Of a stretch of DNA of 9,980 nucleotides, positions 6,344 to 9,980 are shown piece after piece. Numbering within the stretch: position 1 is the stretch's first letter; the number at the start of each line of letters is the position of its first letter. This DNA is from a bacterium. GTDB taxonomy: Bacteria; Patescibacteriota; Minisyncoccia; UBA9983. The DNA lies in the NCBI GenBank assembly GCA_023244795.1, contig JAHFLR010000023.1, forward strand, positions 1 to 9,980. The letters are read 5' to 3'. A model generated the notes under the pieces. The model made no database searches, was not told the origin of the DNA, and saw only the letters and a program-made list of their open reading frames with translations. Both the position numbers and the translations under genes were made by a program.

Positions 6344-7324
6344 ATGGATTCTGCGATGAAAAGTTTTTGGAAAATTATTGTTTTAGCCGTTGGCCTTCAG
6401 CTATCAATTGTTAGCTGCATTAATGCGGCAACGGTAGCTCCGCTTACATACACCAACCTGGGATTTTTGCAGGGTAATATTTGGTACTCTAAAGATCCTT
6501 TTTATGATGGCGATAAAGTTAGAATTTACTCCGCTGTCTTTAATAGCAGCGCCGATGATTTGCTGGGCACGGCAGAATTTTATGACAACGACACTCCGAT
6601 TGGTAAGATGGATTTTTCCGTTGCCGGCGGCGGCAAAATAAAAGAGGTGTGGACCGATTGGCAGGCCACTATCGGCAATCACAAAATCTCAGCCAAAATT
6701 ATAAAAGCCCAGCTCTCTAAAGTAGGAGGCGCCAGTGAAATAATCACCATTACAAATTCTCAAACCGGTGTAGACGAAAGAGTGGTAGACCTAACGCCCA
6801 CGCAAAAGGCAGATTTGGAAAAGCTGCAACAATCAAAAGATTTGGCCGCCGACTACACGCCCAAAACCGAAATGGCGACCACCGCCACCGCCGATAAAAT
6901 CATCAGCGATATAAAAAACCTCGGCGGCACCACTACGGCGGAAGTAGCCAAAAAAATGTTTGATTTTGCCTTTGGCATTACCAAGCCGGTGGTAGACACA
7001 ATAAATAATTTCGCCGACACCCAGGCCAACAACATAGAAATCAAAAAAAATGAGCTCCGAAAAGAAATTGCCCCCGCTCCGTTAAAACCTACTCAAGGCA
7101 AGGCGGGCACAACCACCGCAGCTACCAGCACCTCGCTGGCGGAGGAAGCCGGCTTTAGCTTAGACAGCCCGCTTAAAAGCGCTTACTTGCTCCTCTTGGT
7201 GGTGTTGGGGTATATCTTGAGCCACAAAATATTGCTCTATGCCATTTTGGCTTTTGTTTTGTATTTGATAATTAAATTTATTTTTAGACTCTTTTCGGAA
7301 CGCGCTCCACCATTTAAAAAATAA
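6344..7324 (+). CDS. Exported membrane-anchored protein with an Ig-like domain
   Basis: The 326-residue product begins with a signal sequence (K6, K10, hydrophobic 11-25) with possible signal peptidase I cleavage after A28 (INA|AT). The overlapping IVSC (22-25) also fits a lipobox, so lipoprotein processing at C25 is an alternative. Residues about 30-115 look like a beta-sandwich of CARDB/Ig type (NIWYSKDPFYDGDKVRIYSA, then a stretch ending in GNHKISAKI). A long polar region with helix-prone and Thr/Ala-rich parts follows (about 140-275). The C-terminus has two closely spaced hydrophobic segments (about 280-295 and 297-317) and a basic end (PPFKK). The likely topology is an exposed domain held in the membrane by the C-terminal segments. 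I do not know its function. It lies between comM and a large surface protein gene and has its own promoter, so a cell-surface role is the best guess. Confidence 0.87.
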   Translation: MDSAMKSFWKIIVLAVGLQLSIVSCINAATVAPLTYTNLGFLQGNIWYSKDPFYDGDKVRIYSAVFNSSADDLLGTAEFYDNDTPIGKMDFSVAGGGKIKEVWTDWQATIGNHKISAKIIKAQLSKVGGASEIITITNSQTGVDERVVDLTPTQKADLEKLQQSKDLAADYTPKTEMATTATADKIISDIKNLGGTTTAEVAKKMFDFAFGITKPVVDTINNFADTQANNIEIKKNELRKEIAPAPLKPTQGKAGTTTAATSTSLAEEAGFSLDSPLKSAYLLLLVVLGYILSHKILLYAILAFVLYLIIKFIFRLFSERAPPFKK

Positions 7325-7365
7325 GCAATCTTATCCACTAAAACGCTTACTTTAGTAAGCAATCT
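7322..7365. repeat. Direct repeat pair TAAGCAATCT flanking the intergenic palindrome
   Basis: The 10-base sequence TAAGCAATCT occurs at 7322-7331 (its TAA is the stop codon of the upstream gene) and again at 7356-7365, 34 bases apart. Together with the palindrome at 7345-7360 it fills most of the short spacer before the surface-protein gene. It could be chance, a small duplication, or a pair of protein-binding sites. Confidence 0.45.
7345..7360. promoter_or_regulatory. Palindrome upstream of the surface-protein gene, possible operator
   Basis: GCTTACT (7345-7351) and AGTAAGC (7354-7360) are perfect inverted repeats around TT, 7 bp each side. No T-run follows (AATCTCGGG), so terminator function for the 6344 gene is doubtful. 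The element covers where the -35 contact of the 7385 promoter would fall, which is where a repressor or activator site might be expected. Regulatory function is inferred. Confidence 0.45.
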
Positions 7366-7369
7366 CGGG

Positions 7370-7375
7370 TAAAAT
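7370..7375 (+). promoter_or_regulatory. -10 element of the large surface-protein gene
   Basis: TAAAAT (5 of 6 matches) ends 9 bases before the ATG at 7385; an overlapping TATAAG (7375-7380) is a second but less well spaced candidate. No good -35 hexamer and no Shine-Dalgarno are seen. Transcription would begin within about two bases of the ATG. Confidence 0.5.
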
Positions 7376-7384
7376 ATAAGTAAG

Positions 7385-9980
7385 ATGCCAAGAGCCGTAA
7401 AGTTTTTTAAATTTATCGCGGTATTTGTTTTTATCGCAGTTTTTTCTTTTTCTAACTTTTATTATGCAATCCAAGAGGCGCAAGCGGCAACTGCTCTCAC
7501 TGCCTACCTCACAAGCACAAACACGACAACAACATTAAGCACCACCGCGAGGCAACTTTTAAGCAGCGCTCCCGCATCTGAAACTAACGTCACCACCAAA
7601 GTAGCAAAAACTACACAGTATTGCGAACTCTACTCGAGAGGATCGGCTTCGGCCTGCACGGGCGTTGCCTCAATCGGCGCCCCCACCGGCAACGGCTTTG
7701 TTTGGGATGTAACCACCCTTGAGGGTCAACAAATTTTGGCCGGCAACTGGACAGGAGCAATGAAGTTGGCACTAGGCACCGTCGCTTCCGGTATTACGGC
7801 AACGGGCTATATGCGCGCTTACAAGAGAACCTCCGCTGGGGTATATACTCTAATAGCAACTTCAGCCGCAACGTCTAAGGCCTTGACCAGCACAGTGGCG
7901 GCTTTAACCTTTTCTGCCGGCGCCGGATCATTAACTAACTTCGTTGCAGGAGATAAGTTATATGTTGATTTTTGGGTTAACATTACAGTCAACTCCGCCA
8001 ACAACAACAGCGCAACAATCAACCTCTACGAAAACGGTGGAGCCGTCGAGCAGATGGTAACTCCGGGGTATCAACTTACGCCGATAACCACTCTTGGTAA
8101 TTTTGTTTCCGCCGAACCAGGCAACTCCACCGTCGCTCCGGCCGCGGCAGGGAATGTTGACTCATTCAGCTTGCAGGCTAATACTGGCACCGACACCGTA
8201 ACCGCGGCTACCGTCACTTTAGCCGCCGGCATGGGGCAATATATTTCCACCGTCGCTATTACCAACGACGCCGGCAGCACTACTTATTGTAGCGCCGCTC
8301 CCTCCGGGGACACTGCATCTCTTTCTACTTGTGGCATTCCGGTCACAACGACTAATACTCAATTTAAAATTAAGCTCACGGCGATTGCGCATACCTCCAT
8401 GCCCGCGCCAGCCGGAGGCTCTTACGCAGTAACCGGAACAGTCACGGCATTTACGAGCACAAATGGCCAAGCCGGCACAGACTCCGGAAGCTCTACTCTT
8501 ACTATAGATAACGCCTCGCCTGGCCCCACAACGGGCCTCACCCCAACGGCTGGAAATGCTCAAGCGAGTTTGGCTTGGTCTAACCCGGGCGATGCCGACT
8601 TCCAGCAAATTTATATTTATTGTAAAACAGCCACCATGACTAGCGGCGAGGCGCCAACCGAAGGCACCGACCCAGCAACCGATGGCACGGCCTGCGACGC
8701 CACCGCCCGTTTAAAATATAAAGGCGCGGCCAGCCCGCAAGTTATCTCTAGCTTAACCAATGGCACGCCATATTATTTTAGAATCTACGCTCGCGATACC
8801 AATGGCAACTTTACTGCTTATGCTTCTACTCAAGAGGTATCCGCCACTCCCAGCCTTCCGGTGCCCAACGCCACCTCTTTTACCAACAGCACCGAAGCTG
8901 GTTTAAACAACCTCGGCGCGAGAGTTGGGCAAACAGTGGTTATCACAGGCACAAATTTTGGCGCCGACCCGGGGGCGGGCAATTATTCTACCGCGGCTAA
9001 CCATATTACAATCGGCGCTTACCAGCTACCAACAGGTAATGTAACTGCATGGTCTGACACTTCCATAACCGTTAACATCCCCTCGGCCATTACAAGCTAT
9101 GGCACAACCCTCACTGTTACCGCCGGCTCTCAAGCCGACACCACGCCACTCACTTTTAAAGTCTATCCGGATATTACTTCCTTAAGCGTTTCTGAAGCAA
9201 AAGAGGGAGACACCATAGCTACTATTACCGGAACAAGATTCGGCGCGAGTGCTGGCGCCAATGCAGTAACCATAGACGGCGTGGCCGCCACTAGTTGTGT
9301 TTGGGGAGACACGAGCATCACCGGATGTGTTGTGCCATCAGGGATTAACGACGCAAACAACTCTGTTACAATAAGAGTCTACCAAGGCACGGGAGGAGAC
9401 AACACACTTTATGACGACTCTACCGGTTTTACTATTTTGCCAAAAATTACCAACACTACCGATTTACCAACCGGCACCGCTGACGCGGCGAGAGAATATA
9501 ACGCCGCCGACTCCGACGGCGTGATTACCGTTACTGGTAACCACTTCGGTACCGGAGGCACCATAACGATATTAGGCCAAACTGCTACGCAAGTTACAAC
9601 CGCCACTTGCGCCGGCACAGCCTACCAAGCCAACTGCATCGGCTTGAGAATACCGGCATCAATCACAGATAACTCTTATACCGGCAATGTTGTAGTAACA
9701 AGAACCGCCGGGCCAAATGACTCTAAAACCAACACTTATGCCGGGTTTAGAGTGTTGCCTAGAATTTCTTCTACCGGGCCGACCAATCTTAAGGGAGGCA
9801 GGGGAGACACCATTAGCATTGCGGGCGACCACTTGTGTCAATCGGGGGTTTGCCCCTCGGCATTTAGCGCCGCCAACAGCGTAAACTTTACCAGCGGCTC
9901 GGTAACTTCCGGCGCTTCTACTTGGACAGACACCTCTATCCCATCAATTGTAATCCCCGCCGGAGCAATAGATGGAAATT
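7385..9980 (+). CDS. Large secreted protein with FN3 and IPT/TIG repeats, 3' end outside window
   Basis: An uninterrupted frame from ATG 7385 to the window edge gives 865 residues with no stop. Residues 1-34 are a signal peptide (R3, K6, K9, hydrophobic core, cleavage predicted after AQA34). Residues 35-375 are Thr/Ser/Ala/Asn-rich and strand-prone, with no domain I can name. Residues about 378-490 resemble fibronectin type III (NGTPYYFRIYARDTNGNF). Four IPT/TIG-like units follow (about 491-595, 596-687, 688-793, 794 onward), each with a G(T/N/D)xFG-like turn (ITGTNFG, ITGTRFG, VTGNHFG, IAGDHLC); three also have a W(S/G/T)DTSI motif. The twelve cysteines fall into six local pairs, consistent with disulfides outside the cytoplasm. 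IPT/TIG domains occur in surface adhesins and carbohydrate-active proteins, so an adhesin or cell-surface fibre is the likely role. The anchor, if any, lies beyond the window. The preceding gene also encodes an exported protein. Confidence 0.93.
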   Translation, partial: MPRAVKFFKFIAVFVFIAVFSFSNFYYAIQEAQAATALTAYLTSTNTTTTLSTTARQLLSSAPASETNVTTKVAKTTQYCELYSRGSASACTGVASIGAPTGNGFVWDVTTLEGQQILAGNWTGAMKLALGTVASGITATGYMRAYKRTSAGVYTLIATSAATSKALTSTVAALTFSAGAGSLTNFVAGDKLYVDFWVNITVNSANNNSATINLYENGGAVEQMVTPGYQLTPITTLGNFVSAEPGNSTVAPAAAGNVDSFSLQANTGTDTVTAATVTLAAGMGQYISTVAITNDAGSTTYCSAAPSGDTASLSTCGIPVTTTNTQFKIKLTAIAHTSMPAPAGGSYAVTGTVTAFTSTNGQAGTDSGSSTLTIDNASPGPTTGLTPTAGNAQASLAWSNPGDADFQQIYIYCKTATMTSGEAPTEGTDPATDGTACDATARLKYKGAASPQVISSLTNGTPYYFRIYARDTNGNFTAYASTQEVSATPSLPVPNATSFTNSTEAGLNNLGARVGQTVVITGTNFGADPGAGNYSTAANHITIGAYQLPTGNVTAWSDTSITVNIPSAITSYGTTLTVTAGSQADTTPLTFKVYPDITSLSVSEAKEGDTIATITGTRFGASAGANAVTIDGVAATSCVWGDTSITGCVVPSGINDANNSVTIRVYQGTGGDNTLYDDSTGFTILPKITNTTDLPTGTADAAREYNAADSDGVITVTGNHFGTGGTITILGQTATQVTTATCAGTAYQANCIGLRIPASITDNSYTGNVVVTRTAGPNDSKTNTYAGFRVLPRISSTGPTNLKGGRGDTISIAGDHLCQSGVCPSAFSAANSVNFTSGSVTSGASTWTDTSIPSIVIPAGAIDGN

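Noticed and set aside
1..9980. Genetic code change with TGA read as Gly (as in Gracilibacteria and Absconditabacteria)
   Set aside because: No conserved gene here contains an in-frame TGA, and TGA ends the 3140-3427 gene at a sensible place.
1..9980. CRISPR array, insertion sequence, tRNA or prophage
   Set aside because: No regularly spaced repeats, transposase frame, tRNA-like fold or phage gene was seen on either strand.

Overview
This window looks like a piece of a bacterial chromosome from the Candidate Phyla Radiation (Patescibacteria), most likely a Parcubacteria-type lineage. That placement is an inference. It rests on short, tightly packed genes, several small single-pass membrane proteins of unknown function, a type IV prepilin, a ComM-type ATPase and a long secreted protein built from IPT/TIG repeats. 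Start sites also have almost no Shine-Dalgarno signal. TAA, TAG and TGA are all used as stops, so the code appears standard. No rRNA or tRNA gene, insertion sequence, CRISPR array or prophage is visible. No stretch longer than 300 bases lacks a gene.

Layout. (1) Bases 1-228 hold the C-terminal part of a NYN/LabA-type putative nuclease. A 146-base spacer with two potential RNA hairpins follows, then a full-length polynucleotide phosphorylase gene (pnp, 375-2540). (2) A perfect 12-bp bidirectional terminator (2549-2580) separates pnp from a converging two-gene minus-strand unit: a small membrane protein (3140-3427) followed by a cysteine-rich type IV prepilin (2581-3132). (3) A 42-base divergent intergenic region carries two back-to-back -10 elements. 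The second drives a plus-strand unit of a membrane-anchored unknown protein (3470-4324) and a DksA/TraR zinc-finger protein (4351-4722), ended by a strong terminator. (4) comM (4788-6323), an exported C-terminally anchored protein with an Ig-like domain (6344-7324) and a large secreted protein with FN3 and IPT/TIG domains (7385 to beyond the window) follow, each with its own apparent promoter.

How the genes may work together. NYN protein and PNPase both belong to RNA turnover. The pilin and ComM fit type IV pilus-dependent DNA uptake and recombination, a plausible nutrient and nucleotide source for a reduced-genome cell. The 6344 and 7385 products are envelope or surface proteins. The most striking genome-scale pattern is that at least five promoters place the -10 hexamer only 7-10 bases before the ATG with no ribosome-binding site, which predicts leaderless or nearly leaderless mRNAs. 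I did not find an obviously new multi-gene system. The best leads are this start architecture, the pnp leader fold, an unusual sequence in the PNPase active-site loop, the palindrome and direct repeats upstream of the surface-protein gene, and the paired-cysteine layout of that protein.
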